64,000 nucleotides of DNA from CBDAQA01 sp965198865 (GCA_965198865.1 CBDAQA010000033.1:1-64000); one strand, 5' to 3'. Positions 17,161 to 25,854 are shown, counted from the stretch's first letter. Notes: generated by a model not told the origin, from the sequence alone. Program-made: numbers and translations.

Positions 17161-17703
17161 ATGCCGCCCCACATGAGTGACTGCCTGTGTGACCGCTGCG
17201 CCGGCCTGTGTTGCCGGTACTTCGCCCTCCCGATTGACAACCCCGAGACCCGGCGGGACTACGACAACATCCGCTGGTACCTGCTCCACGAGAAGGTGGT
17301 GGTGTTCGTCGAGGACGCCCAGTGGTTCATCGGCATCCTCAACAAGTGCAAGGCGCTCCAGCCCGACAACCGGTGCGGCGTGTACGAGACCCGGCCGCAG
17401 ATCTGCCGGGGGTACAGCACCGACAACTGCGACTACCACGGCGGCGACTACGGGTACGACCGGCTGTTCACCAGCGCCGACGCGCTGTGGACCTTCGCCC
17501 AGGAGCAGCTGGAGCGCGACAAGCAGGAGCGGAAGGACAAGAAGCGGCGGAAGGCGAAGCAGGGCAGCCGTCGCGCGGCGATCGCCCGCCGGTTGGCCGA
17601 GGGTCGGCCCCTCATCTTGCCGCCACCGACGGGGCCGACGGGGCCGGTCGTCAGCGTGAACGGCAAGGGAAGGTCGGTGTCGCTGCCGGTGGCAGGGGGG
17701 TGA
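17161..17703 (+). CDS. YkgJ-family cysteine-cluster protein (metal-binding)
   Basis: 180 residues. The N-terminal CLCDRCAGLCCRYF and later RCGVYETRPQICRGY form the cysteine cluster of the YkgJ/UPF0153 family, predicted to bind zinc or an iron-sulfur cluster. The C-terminal third is Lys/Arg-rich (KDKKRRKAKQ) and then proline-rich. Either ATG at 17161 or 17173 could start it. Its stop overlaps the start of the HYExAFE gene (GTGA), so the two are translationally coupled and head a run of seven plus-strand genes. Confidence 0.8.
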   Translation: MPPHMSDCLCDRCAGLCCRYFALPIDNPETRRDYDNIRWYLLHEKVVVFVEDAQWFIGILNKCKALQPDNRCGVYETRPQICRGYSTDNCDYHGGDYGYDRLFTSADALWTFAQEQLERDKQERKDKKRRKAKQGSRRAAIARRLAEGRPLILPPPTGPTGPVVSVNGKGRSVSLPVAGG

Positions 17704-18206
17704 CGTCCGTGGCCGATCGAAAGGTCCATTACGAGGCGGCGTTCGAGGCGTACCTGCGCCACCGCGGCATCCCCTACGTCGCCGTCGACGAGGCGAAGCG
17801 GGCCCTGTTCGCCACGGCCAAGCTGAAGTCGTTCGACTTCGTCGTCTACAGCAAGACCGGCCCCAACCTGCTGGTGGACGTGAAGGGGCGGTCGTGCCGC
17901 AACCGCGCGAGCCGGACGGGGTTCGAGACCTGGTCGACCGAGCAGGACGTGACCGACCTGACCCAGTGGGCGCAGGTGTTCGGCGACGGGTTCAAGGGGG
18001 TGCTGATCTTCGCCTACTGGGTCGACCCGCCGCTGGTGCCGGACCCGGCCACGTTCGAGTTCCGCGACCGTTGGTACCTGCTGATGGGCGTGGACCTGGA
18101 CGAGTACCGCAACCACATGCGGCGGCGGTCGCCGAAGTGGGCGACGGTCGCCCTGCCCGCCGAAGCCTTCCGCCAGCTTGCCCGCCCGATCGACGGGTGG
18201 TTATAG
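17700..18206 (+). CDS. HYExAFE-family protein, unknown function
   Basis: 168 residues. The N-terminal motif HYEAAFEAYLRHRGIPYVAV matches the family named for HYExAFE. The later DVKGR segment, with an upstream FDFVVYSKTG, resembles a PD-(D/E)xK-like nuclease fold (D-x-K within a beta strand), but this is only suggestive. The GTG at 17700 overlaps the YkgJ stop; the GTG at 17709 is an alternative. No experimental role is known to me. Confidence 0.75.
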   Translation: MTSVADRKVHYEAAFEAYLRHRGIPYVAVDEAKRALFATAKLKSFDFVVYSKTGPNLLVDVKGRSCRNRASRTGFETWSTEQDVTDLTQWAQVFGDGFKGVLIFAYWVDPPLVPDPATFEFRDRWYLLMGVDLDEYRNHMRRRSPKWATVALPAEAFRQLARPIDGWL

Positions 18207-18214
18207 TGACCCGC

Positions 18215-18487
18215 ATGGCACACCGACCCACCCGCCATCCGCCCGCCGCCCGCCGGTCGATGATCGCACTGACGCTCGCGCTGGGCGTCTCCGCGAGCAT
18301 GCCGCATGCCGCCGCCGCCGCCGAGGAGGAGGACGAGCACTACGACGCCCGCGCGCAGGGCTACACCCTGCCCAACGTCGAGTCGAAGTCGTCCAGCGTC
18401 GGCATGGTGTGGGTGCTCATGCTGCTGATGGGCGCCGGCTGCATCGGGGTCATGTTCATGAACCCGAAGCGGTCGCACCTGGATTGA
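18215..18487 (+). CDS. Small exported/membrane protein, unknown
   Basis: 90 residues, starting eight bases after the HYExAFE gene. It has a signal-like N-terminus (MIALTLALGVSASMPHAAAAA), then an acidic patch EEEDEHYDARA, and a C-terminal membrane helix VGMVWVLMLLMGAGCIGVMF ending in a basic tail. Tight spacing argues that it belongs to the same operon as its neighbours. No family is recognised. Confidence 0.6.
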   Translation: MAHRPTRHPPAARRSMIALTLALGVSASMPHAAAAAEEEDEHYDARAQGYTLPNVESKSSSVGMVWVLMLLMGAGCIGVMFMNPKRSHLD

Positions 18488-18528
18488 TGCGCGCCGGAAG
18501 CGTCGCGAAGGCCCCCGAAGGGAACCCC

Positions 18529-18846
18529 ATGAAGACTGTTGCGTGTTGGACGTTGGTCGGCGTGAACGCGGTGCTGGCGATCGCGCTGGCGTCGCGGCTG
18601 TTCGGCGGGGGGGTCGCGGTCGCCGCGGGCCCCGAGGCCACCAGCCGCGACGACTACCTCATGATCCCCGGCGAGATCAACGGCGGCACGAACGCCATCG
18701 TCTACGTGATCGACGAGACCACCCACCAGCTCAGCAGCATGTCGTACGACGACTCGATGCACCGGCTGACCACGATGAGTCCCCGCGACATCAACCGCGA
18801 CTTCGACGCCATCGGCGAGAAGGGCGGCGGCAACCGCCGTCGCTGA
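18529..18846 (+). CDS. Small membrane-anchored protein, unknown (paralogue of 18892-19197)
   Basis: 105 residues with an N-terminal hydrophobic segment (WTLVGVNAVLAIALASRLF). The soluble part has YVIDETTHQLSSMSYDD followed by MSPRDINRDF. The next gene has an analogous block, YVMDNRTGKIAVYSYDP, suggesting that the two small proteins are related and may fold as short beta-hairpin repeats. The gap to the previous gene is 41 bases and to the next 45. Confidence 0.65.
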   Translation: MKTVACWTLVGVNAVLAIALASRLFGGGVAVAAGPEATSRDDYLMIPGEINGGTNAIVYVIDETTHQLSSMSYDDSMHRLTTMSPRDINRDFDAIGEKGGGNRRR

Positions 18847-18891
18847 TCGCCCCGTCGCAATCGAGATCCCCGCGCAGGAAGAGGACCGCAC

Positions 18892-19197
18892 ATGATGGAC
18901 AAGAAATTCAGCACGGATCAGAAGTCGATGTGGATCGGCGTGCTGTCGCTGACGGCCGCCGTCCTGCTGGTCGCCAACTACGCCTTCCACCCCGCCCCGG
19001 CCAGCGCGCTGGTGACGTTCAAGGACCGCGACTTCCAGATGGTTACCGCCCGCACGCAGGCGCAGGGCGACACGCTGTACGTGATGGACAACCGGACGGG
19101 CAAGATCGCCGTGTACTCGTACGACCCCGCCACGCGCGATGTCCGCCCGCGCGTGTTCGGCGACATCGCCACGCTGTTCGTCCCCCCCGCCCACTGA
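18892..19197 (+). CDS. Small membrane-anchored protein, unknown (paralogue of 18529-18846)
   Basis: 101 residues with one N-terminal membrane helix (MWIGVLSLTAAVLLVANYAF). The soluble part includes DTLYVMDNRTGKIAVYSYDP and ends with FGDIATLFVPP. The start MMDKKF is preceded by GGAAGAGG. It lies 31 bases before bioB and is likely cotranscribed with it. No family is recognised. Confidence 0.65.
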   Translation: MMDKKFSTDQKSMWIGVLSLTAAVLLVANYAFHPAPASALVTFKDRDFQMVTARTQAQGDTLYVMDNRTGKIAVYSYDPATRDVRPRVFGDIATLFVPPAH

Positions 19198-19228
19198 GTC
19201 CCGCCGCCACTCCCGTCCCAGGGCCGAC

Positions 19229-20254
19229 ATGACCGACGTTCGCCACGACTGGACCACCGCCGAGATCCGCGAAGTCTACGACCTGCCGCTCATGGAACTC
19301 GTGTTCCGGGCGGCCACCGTCCACCGCCGGTTCCACGCGGCGGGCGAGGTGCAGGTCTGCAAGCTGATCTCGATCAAGACCGGCGCCTGCCCCGAGGACT
19401 GCAAGTACTGCTCGCAGTCCAGCCGGTACACGACCGCCGTCGAGCCGGCCCCGCTGATGCCGACCGAGGACGTGCTCGAGTCGGCCCGCAAGGCCAAGGC
19501 GGCCGGGCTGACGCGCGTCTGCATGGGGGCCGCGTGGCGTGAGGTGAGGGATGGCAAGCAGTTCGACCGGGTGCTGGACATGGTCCGCGGCGTCAATGAG
19601 ATGGGCCTGGAGGTCTGCTGCACGCTCGGCATGTTGAACGACGACCAGGCCGCCCGCCTGGCCGACGCCGGCCTGCACGCCTACAACCACAACCTGGACA
19701 CGTCCCGCGAGTTCTACGGCAACGTCATCACCACCCGCACGTTTGACGACCGGTTGCGGACACTCCAAGCCGTTCGCGACGCCGGCGTGACCGTGTGCAG
19801 CGGCGGCATCCTCGGCCTGGGCGAGACGGTCGACGATCGGCTGTCGATGCTCCGCACGCTGTCGAGCCTCCGCCCGCACCCGGATTCGGTCCCCGTGAAC
19901 GTCCTGTCAAGGGTCCCTGGCACGCCGATGGCCGACAACGCGGATGTGCCGTTCTGGGAGACGCTGAAGACGATCGCCGTCGCCCGCATCCTGATGCCGG
20001 CCGCCACGGTGCGATTGTCGGCGGGGCGGGTCCACCTCTCGGCGTCGGAGCAGGCGCTCTGCTTCATGGCGGGCGTCAACTCGGTCTTCTCCAGCGACGA
20101 GCGCATCATGCTGACCAAGGCGGCCGCCTCGACCGACTACGACCAGGACAAGGCCCTGCTGTCGACGCTCGGGCTGACGATGCGTCCCCCGTTCAAGGAC
20201 GGCACCGACGCCGCCGGCCGCCGCCAACCCGCCGAAGAGATGGCAGCCGTCTGA
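19229..20254 (+). CDS. bioB: Biotin synthase
   Basis: A 341-residue radical SAM enzyme that inserts sulfur into dethiobiotin. The SAM-cluster motif is CPEDCKYC (CxxxCxxC); YNHNLDTS and RLSAGRVHLS are family signatures, the latter carrying the arginine that ligates the [2Fe-2S] cluster. The rest of the biotin pathway is not adjacent. The upstream small genes and the downstream ketoacyl synthase (four bases away) share its strand. Confidence 0.93.
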   Translation: MTDVRHDWTTAEIREVYDLPLMELVFRAATVHRRFHAAGEVQVCKLISIKTGACPEDCKYCSQSSRYTTAVEPAPLMPTEDVLESARKAKAAGLTRVCMGAAWREVRDGKQFDRVLDMVRGVNEMGLEVCCTLGMLNDDQAARLADAGLHAYNHNLDTSREFYGNVITTRTFDDRLRTLQAVRDAGVTVCSGGILGLGETVDDRLSMLRTLSSLRPHPDSVPVNVLSRVPGTPMADNADVPFWETLKTIAVARILMPAATVRLSAGRVHLSASEQALCFMAGVNSVFSSDERIMLTKAAASTDYDQDKALLSTLGLTMRPPFKDGTDAAGRRQPAEEMAAV

Positions 20255-20258
20255 CAAC

Positions 20259-21374
20259 GTGACGTCCCCGTTGCCCATCACCGGCGTCGGCCTAGTTACA
20301 CCGCTCGGCCGAACGGCTTTCGCGACCTGGCGGGCACTCTTGGACGGCGACCACATCACCGACCACGCTCGCTTGGAACGAGCCGGTTGGCCCGAAATGT
20401 CCCGGGTGTCTGCGATCGCACTCGAAGCCGCTGCGGAGGCGGTTCCCCAAGCGGGTTGGGCACCGTCTGAGGGGTTTGCAATCGTCGCCTGCACCAGCAA
20501 GGGCCCGATCGAGGACTGGATCCGCCCCGCCGCTCCCACGTCTGATAATCCCGGCAGGGGGGGTGCGGCCGATCCGCTCGCGCACGGTTATGGCATGAGC
20601 AGCCTGTCAGCTATCTTGGCTCATCACTTCGGAGTTGCGGACGGTCCCCATCTGACGCTGTCCGCCGCCTGCGCGGGCGGCCTACAGGCGCTGGTCCGAG
20701 CCGCCCTGCTCATCCGCGCCGGCGAGGCCCGCCGGGTGCTTGTCGTCGCCGCCGAGGCATCGGTTCACCCGCTTTTTTTGGCGAGTTTTCGCCGCCTCGG
20801 CGTCCTGCCGCCTGCCGGTCAACCGTGCCGACCGTTCGACGTAAATCGCAGCGGTTTCCTGATGAGCGAGTCGGCCGCCGCCATCTGCCTGGAGGCCGGC
20901 GACGTCGGCGGTCGTCCCCTGGCACGCCTCACCCGATTTGCCACCGGCGGGGACGCTGTAAGCCTGACCGGCTCCGATCCCGACGCCGCCACGCTCAGCC
21001 GTCTGATCCGGGCCGTCTCCAGCGACCGACCGTTCGATCTCGTCCACGCCCACGGCACCGGCACGAACGTCAACGACGCCGCCGAACTGACGGCCCTGCA
21101 CCGAAACCTGCCGAACGGCGGGGCGGGCACAACACTGTTCAGCCACAAGGCGGCCATCGGGCACACGCTTGGCGCGTCCGGCCTGGTCAGCGCCGTCCTC
21201 AACGTCCTCGCCCACCTCACCGGTGCGGTGCCGCCAAACGTCAACACCTCTAGGCCGATGTCGACCGTCCTGCGATTGCTCCAGAGCACTGATAATCGCC
21301 CGATAGAACACAGCCTAATCCACGCCGCCGGCTTCGGCGGCGGCATCACCACTGTGTCAATTTCGAGCCCCTAA
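20259..21374 (+). CDS. Beta-ketoacyl-ACP synthase-like protein (FabF-like)
   Basis: 371 residues, somewhat shorter than typical FabF (about 410). The Cys-His-His triad is visible: SAACAGGLQALV, HAHGTGTNVND and KAAIGHTLGASG. It condenses acyl chains with malonyl-ACP. Placement four bases after bioB suggests a role in making the pimeloyl chain or another acyl precursor, but that is inference. The GTG start at 20259 sits directly after the bioB stop. Confidence 0.8.
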   Translation: MTSPLPITGVGLVTPLGRTAFATWRALLDGDHITDHARLERAGWPEMSRVSAIALEAAAEAVPQAGWAPSEGFAIVACTSKGPIEDWIRPAAPTSDNPGRGGAADPLAHGYGMSSLSAILAHHFGVADGPHLTLSAACAGGLQALVRAALLIRAGEARRVLVVAAEASVHPLFLASFRRLGVLPPAGQPCRPFDVNRSGFLMSESAAAICLEAGDVGGRPLARLTRFATGGDAVSLTGSDPDAATLSRLIRAVSSDRPFDLVHAHGTGTNVNDAAELTALHRNLPNGGAGTTLFSHKAAIGHTLGASGLVSAVLNVLAHLTGAVPPNVNTSRPMSTVLRLLQSTDNRPIEHSLIHAAGFGGGITTVSISSP

Positions 21375-21397
21375 CCGCCCCACTCGATCCGAGCTTA

Positions 21398-21455
21398 ACA
21401 TAACGCCCATTATCGGACCTACGGAACCGGTAGGGGGTTCCGTCAAGCGTTATGT
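21398..21455. terminator. Nested palindromes after the ketoacyl synthase gene
   Basis: An outer pair ACATAACG / CGTTATGT (21398-21405 and 21448-21455) encloses an inner pair CGGAACC / GGTTCCG (21422-21428 and 21436-21442). It starts 24 bases after the stop of the ketoacyl synthase. A transcription terminator is the simplest reading; a recombination site was considered and rejected. Confidence 0.5.
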
Positions 21456-21543
21456 CCGCGAACTTTTTAAGGTTCCCGAATTGGTGAACCCCGATCGATC
21501 CGGCGATTTGTTGTCCATAGTCGCCATTTCGATAACAATTTAG

Positions 21544-22942
21544 CGGCCAAGTGTCAGTAACCCAAGGTCACTGGAAACAAGGTCCGATGGCAAGTGCCAC
21601 TAACCCAAGGTCACCTCGTCGGCGTTCATTCCCGGAACCGCTTTTTGGGCGGCGCGTACGGCGTTGTACACAGCGGCCGATGGCTATTGTGCTGGCGTCG
21701 GCGCAGCGCGTGGAAGCGGATCTCCTGCGCGTCCAGGTCGACGTCGGCGCGGACGAGCCGGCCGGGCCACGCGGCGTCGACGGCGTACGTGCGGCCGAGC
21801 ACCGTGACCTGGCCGGCGGCGTCGCTCCGGCGGAGGAACACGACCCGGCCGGCGAGCGGCTTGCGGAGCGCCGCGGCCACCGACCAGTCGTCGGGGAACG
21901 GTCGCCGGGGCGGGGCCGACTCGATCCGCGCCGCGGCGCGGAGCCGTGCGGCGGCGACATACCGGTCGGAGCGGCCGACCAGCCCGGCCAGGGACGGGTG
22001 CGTGAAGCGGGCCCACACCTTGGCCTGCCAGCGTCCGTTGTAGCTCTCGATGGCGGCTTGGAAGCCGGTCTCGCGTGGCGGGGCGAAGACCGGCACGACG
22101 CCGAGCGACAGGCACGCCCGGGTGACGCGGCCGAAGGTGTCGGGCCACTGGTGGGGGCCTTGGAAGATCGTGTCGTTGTCGAACTGCGCGTACCGCGGCA
22201 GCCCCACCGATCGCCAGCGGGCAACGGCGCGATCGACCGCATATTTGGCGGTGACGACGGTGGTCGGCCACGAGTCGACCAGGCCGCCGAAGAGGCTGAC
22301 GGCGTTGAGGACCTCGACGTCCACCGCAGGGGCGTCGGCCGTCTTGCCGATGACCAGCCCCTCGACGACGTCGAAGCTGTCCAGCTCGACCCGCCGGCCG
22401 GCCAGGTCCGCCAGGTACCAGCCGGGCGGCGGCGCGGGCCGGCGAATGCGGCGGGCGCCGTCGAGCGCGCCGTGCCGCTCGAAGATGCGGTTGACCGTGC
22501 GGACCGACGGCAACCCTTCGGTCCGCAGCTCGGCGAGGCGGGCGTGGACGGCGGCCGCGCCGTACTCGCCCAGGTCGCTGTTGGCCCGGAGGTCGGCGCG
22601 GGTCGCCAGCACCAGCTCCTCGAGCTGCGCGGGCGCCCGGCGCGGGCCGACCGGGCAGCCGCCGGGCCGGTCCGCCAGGTCGGCGCGGTCGAGGCGTTTG
22701 CCTTTGCCGCGGGCGACCCACCGCTGGACGGTGCAGAGGCCGACGGCGAACCGGCCGGCGACGGACCGCATCGACGCGCCGCCGCGGACGGCGGCGACGA
22801 TCGCCTTGCGGCGGGTGATGTTTGCGAGGGAGCGCGCGGCATTTTTTGTTCATGGGCCGGCGACGCCGCACGCGTTTTTCCGGCAGCGTACCGACCTTGG
22901 GTTACTGGCACTCAAGTGACCTTGGGTTACTGGCACTTGGCC
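21544..22942. mobile_element. Insertion sequence with rve-type (IS481-like) transposase
   Basis: Terminal inverted repeats of 28 bases at 21545-21572 and 22915-22942 share the core AGTAACCCAAGGTCAC. A second copy of the same motif lies just inside each end (21589-21616, and 22894-22912 in reverse), probably extra transposase-binding sites. The element is flanked by the 6-bp direct repeat ATTTAG (21538-21543 and 22943-22948), a likely target duplication. The transposase gene is on the minus strand. Family assignment to IS481-like is by domain type only. Confidence 0.8.
21626..22771 (-). CDS. IS transposase, HTH plus rve integrase core
   Basis: 381 residues from the first ATG in frame. DDE catalytic residues are likely in LDSFDVVEGLVI, QFDNDTIFQG and AIESYNGRWQ. 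The helix-turn-helix (VAGRFAVGLCTVQRWVA) continues upstream of this ATG without a start codon: the same frame is open to about 22849 (TKNAARSLANITRRKAI). An ATG in another frame at 22853 is followed by six A residues, so full-length protein would need a one-base slip there. Alternatively the copy carries a frameshift. Confidence 0.75.
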   Translation of the reverse strand: MRSVAGRFAVGLCTVQRWVARGKGKRLDRADLADRPGGCPVGPRRAPAQLEELVLATRADLRANSDLGEYGAAAVHARLAELRTEGLPSVRTVNRIFERHGALDGARRIRRPAPPPGWYLADLAGRRVELDSFDVVEGLVIGKTADAPAVDVEVLNAVSLFGGLVDSWPTTVVTAKYAVDRAVARWRSVGLPRYAQFDNDTIFQGPHQWPDTFGRVTRACLSLGVVPVFAPPRETGFQAAIESYNGRWQAKVWARFTHPSLAGLVGRSDRYVAAARLRAAARIESAPPRRPFPDDWSVAAALRKPLAGRVVFLRRSDAAGQVTVLGRTYAVDAAWPGRLVRADVDLDAQEIRFHALRRRQHNSHRPLCTTPYAPPKKRFRE

Positions 22943-23011
22943 ATTTAGGAGTTATGCGCTCGGAATTTTGCGATATTGCGCATTCCCTGCGGGTGGCGTA
23001 GGCTGCCGCGC

Positions 23012-23250
23012 ATGCCACGGCCCAAGGTCAGCGACGCGGACTTCATCGACTTCCTGATCGCCACGCCCAGGCAGGCCACCGCGACCGAGGCGCAGCGGAC
23101 GCAGCCGCCACCGTCGGACCCGCGCGTCTCGGCGGCCGCCCACGACGCCTACACCCGGCTGCTGCACCGGCTCGAGCCCGACGCGCACGTCCTGTGGGAG
23201 GAGGTCCGGGCCGACGTCCGCCTCGGGTCGGGCATGCTGGTGCTGGACGC
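23012..23250 (+). pseudogene. Transposase fragment, 3' truncated
   Basis: The frame from MPRPKVSDADFIDFLIATP through HDAYTRLLHRL to SGMLVLDA resembles the N-terminal third of DDE transposases that read LVLDDTVLDKPY at the first catalytic aspartate. Here the resemblance stops at LVLDA, near 23250. What follows in the same frame is unrelated sequence, so the gene is cut at about the first catalytic residue and cannot be active. Confidence 0.55.
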
Positions 23251-23800
23251 GGATCGCGATCCTTTGGGGCCTGCAGTTCCCAGTGATGCTGTTCACTCTG
23301 GTGTAGACGTACAAACTGCACACAGAAGTCGACATCACCCAAGGGAATAATGGCGTCGGCGAATACCCATTGATTATTCGACGCCGCGTGCAACGCTTCA
23401 CAGTTGTATGGATGGCACTGATCCTCACTTGGGCGCTATTGTGTTGCGATTATTGCCTTCAAGAGTCGGCGTCCAACTTTGTGAAAGAGTTGAGGCCAAA
23501 CTATGTTCCGCCGGCGAACCCAATTACCGGAACGTTCATGACGTTGCTAACGCTGGCACAGGCGTTGGAGTTTGCTTTTATGCATTCGCTGCTGACCGCG
23601 TTGCCTTTGCGCAGGGGGAGCGTCGACGCTGTCTTTTCCCGTGGACCTGCCTCTTTTCCATCTGCGCGATCTGCCTGCTGTCCGGCGGCCCATACTATGT
23701 GCACCGAGCGGTCGTGGCCCAACAGATCATCCTGCAAACGGCCGTCGCACTGTCCCTCATGATGCTGATAGCGAGGCTAGACTCACGCTATATTTCCATC
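23250..23800 (+). pseudogene. Decayed multi-pass membrane protein gene
   Basis: One frame reads ILWGLQFPVMLFTLV, then an in-frame TAG (about 23304), then continues with TYKLHTEVDITQ and FTVVWMALILTWALLCCDYC up to FAFMHSLLTALPLRRG. Hydrophobic coding then moves to another frame: LFPWTCLFSICAICLLSGG and VVAQQIILQTAVALSLMML. A nonsense change plus a frameshift is the simplest account of this. The 5' end is missing at the junction with the transposase fragment. The original family is not recognised. Confidence 0.5.
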
Positions 23801-23819
23801 GGCCCGAACGGCCGCTGCG

Positions 23820-23950
23820 CGTGTCGCCAGCGGATGCTCGGCCGCGACCGCGACGAAGGTCGCGCCCATCATCGTGTCAACGCGCGTCGTGAAGACGCGC
23901 AGCTCGCCGCGCTCGCCCTCGATTGACCACGGGAACGCGATCGTCGCGCC
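23820..23950 (-). pseudogene. leuS: Fragment of leucyl-tRNA synthetase gene (editing domain)
   Basis: The minus strand encodes about 43 residues without a stop, including IAFPWSIEGERGELRVFTTR and VDTMMGATFVAVAAEHPLAT. This matches the LeuRS editing-domain signature (VFTTRxDTxxGxTFxxxAxEHPL). Nothing before or after resembles LeuRS, so it is an isolated internal fragment, probably brought in by recombination with the surrounding mosaic DNA. Confidence 0.65.
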
Positions 23951-24151
23951 GCTGCTCGCAAGCGCCGGCGCTCAACGTTTGGGTAGCCGGGCAGAATATC
24001 GACCCTTGCTTCGGGACTCGCCAGCGGCGCGAGATGCCGAGTTGCGATCGACTTGCCACGTCGCTTTCAATGTCGGCTGCGCCTCGAAAGATGAAGCCAA
24101 ATGGGTGCGCGGATTGCGCGTAGTTCGCCCGCCCAAGTTACGATCTGCCAT

Positions 24152-25237
24152 ATGGTTTCGATGAGACTGCTCGTCATCGGCTTGGTGCTCGTCACGGCGT
24201 CGGGAGGTTGCACGCACTTCGGTGCCGATCGCCTGTACCAGGATCAACTCGGCTACACCGAGGCCTTGGCGGACAGTCAGAAGTCGCAGGCGCTGCTCAA
24301 CGTCGTCCGGCTGCGCTATGCCGAAGCACCAGTGTTCCTCAACACCACGCAAGTGATCTCGGGCTATACGCTGCAGCAAAGCTTGACCGGTACCCTCGCA
24401 TGGTTTCCGAGCCAGTCCTCGAGCAGTTCGGTCGCGGGCACGCCCGGCGTGACGTTCACGCAGAACCCGACGTTCACCTTCCAGCCCGTCACGGGCCAGG
24501 CCCTCGCCGAGAGCTTCATTCGTCCGCTCACCCCGGCCGAATTGCTGCCGTTGACCTTGAGCGGTCTGCCGATCGACGTGCTGTTCCGGTTGGCCACCCA
24601 ATCGGTCAACGGCCTGTCGAATCGGGCGTTGTTGGATGCGCATTCGCGGACCGCGTCGGCCGGGTTTGCCCGGTTGCTGGTGAATCTGCGACAACTGCAG
24701 ATCGCCGGCGTCTTGAACGTGCACCTCGACCCGGGCCAGGAGGCGAAGGATCCCAAGGCCAAGCTCGCGGGCCGTCTGGTCCTCACGATCTCGAACGGCC
24801 TCGATGCCGACACGCGGGCGATCGCAGTCGACACGCGACGGATGCTCGGCTTGGCCGACGACGCTACAGAGGCCGAAGTCGTCTATGGCCGCGACGCGAC
24901 CGGACCCGGCCAGATCGCGATCCTCACGCGATCGGTGCTCGGCATCCTCGGGCAGGTCGCCGCCGAGGTCGAAGTGCCACCTGAAGATGTGACCGACGGC
25001 CTGACGCACGATCCCGGTCTGGATCAGGCGATCCTCAAGCGTCCGACCGTGATCGTCCGAACAACACGAGCGCCACCCCATGATCCGTATGCCAGCGTGC
25101 GCTATCGCAACCGCTGGTACTGGATCGCCAGCAACGACTTCGACAGCAAGCTCGCGTTCTCGGTGCTGCAGATCCTGATGACCCTGGCCGAGACGGCGCA
25201 GCCCGCCGGCACCGTCGTCACGATCCCGAGTCGGTAA
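24152..25237 (+). CDS. Putative lipoprotein, unknown
   Basis: 361 residues. The N-terminus MRLLVIGLVLVTASGGCTH has a lipobox (SGGC), so export and lipidation are likely. The mature part is mostly soluble, with a Ser-rich patch WFPSQSSSSSVAGTP around residues 85-100 and conserved-looking RNRWYWIASNDF near the C-terminus. GC content is visibly lower than in neighbouring genes, and it adjoins mobile debris, so it may be acquired. No family is recognised. ATG 24161 is an alternative start. Confidence 0.7.
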   Translation: MVSMRLLVIGLVLVTASGGCTHFGADRLYQDQLGYTEALADSQKSQALLNVVRLRYAEAPVFLNTTQVISGYTLQQSLTGTLAWFPSQSSSSSVAGTPGVTFTQNPTFTFQPVTGQALAESFIRPLTPAELLPLTLSGLPIDVLFRLATQSVNGLSNRALLDAHSRTASAGFARLLVNLRQLQIAGVLNVHLDPGQEAKDPKAKLAGRLVLTISNGLDADTRAIAVDTRRMLGLADDATEAEVVYGRDATGPGQIAILTRSVLGILGQVAAEVEVPPEDVTDGLTHDPGLDQAILKRPTVIVRTTRAPPHDPYASVRYRNRWYWIASNDFDSKLAFSVLQILMTLAETAQPAGTVVTIPSR

Positions 25238-25335
25238 TGGTTCAGCCGCAGTCGCGTTGAGTCGTCCCTCTGCCGAATGACGCGCCGCCTTTGACGGGTC
25301 GCTGCCCGCAGAAGATCATCGGGCGGATGCCCACC

Positions 25336-25854
25336 ATGACCCGCGACGAACTCGCCCGCCGCATCGCCGAAGTCGCCCTGCTCCACGGCGAGTTCACGCT
25401 GCGCTCGGGGCGCAAGAGCACTTACTACCTCGACAAGTACCGGTTCGAGACCCAGCCCGACATCCTGGTCGAGCTGGGCAAGATGTTGGCCGCCCACGTG
25501 TCGGCCGACGTCGACCGCATCGTCGGCCCGGAGCTGGGCGCCGTCCCGCTGGCAGCTGCGGCCGCCATGGCCAGCGGCAAGCCGTGCGTGTTCGTCCGCA
25601 ACGCCAAGAAGGAGTACGGGTCGAACAAGCAGATCGAGGGGATCTACAACGCCGGCGAGACCGTCGTCATCGTCGAGGACATCATGACCACCGGCGGCCA
25701 GGTCGTGGAGGCGGCGAAGACCGTCGAGGCGGCCGGCCTGAAGGTGAAGAAGATTGTGGGCGTCATCGACCGCCTGGAGGGGGCCCGCGCCAACATCGAG
25801 TCGGCAGGCTACTTGTTTGAGAGCCTGTTCACGACGAAAGACTTGGGCATCTGA
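25336..25854 (+). CDS. pyrE: Orotate phosphoribosyltransferase
   Basis: 172 residues. It transfers orotate to PRPP to give OMP in pyrimidine synthesis. The PRPP loop is VVIVEDIMTTGGQ (about residues 112-124); the N-terminal FTLRSGRKSTYYLDKY motif is the orotate-site signature of PyrE. The ATG at 25336 (MTRDELA) is preferred over 25327. No other pyr genes are adjacent. Confidence 0.92.
   Translation: MTRDELARRIAEVALLHGEFTLRSGRKSTYYLDKYRFETQPDILVELGKMLAAHVSADVDRIVGPELGAVPLAAAAAMASGKPCVFVRNAKKEYGSNKQIEGIYNAGETVVIVEDIMTTGGQVVEAAKTVEAAGLKVKKIVGVIDRLEGARANIESAGYLFESLFTTKDLGI

Noticed and set aside
21398..21455. Possible integron attC site
   Set aside because: ACATAAC / GTTATGT resemble attC core boxes, but the spacing between outer and inner arms is very uneven (16 and 5 bases), there is no integrase or cassette array, and the position after a gene stop suits a terminator.
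23370..23762. Intact 130-residue membrane protein
   Set aside because: The hydrophobic coding signal changes frame near 23620 and an upstream in-frame TAG precedes it, so it is better explained as a decayed longer gene.
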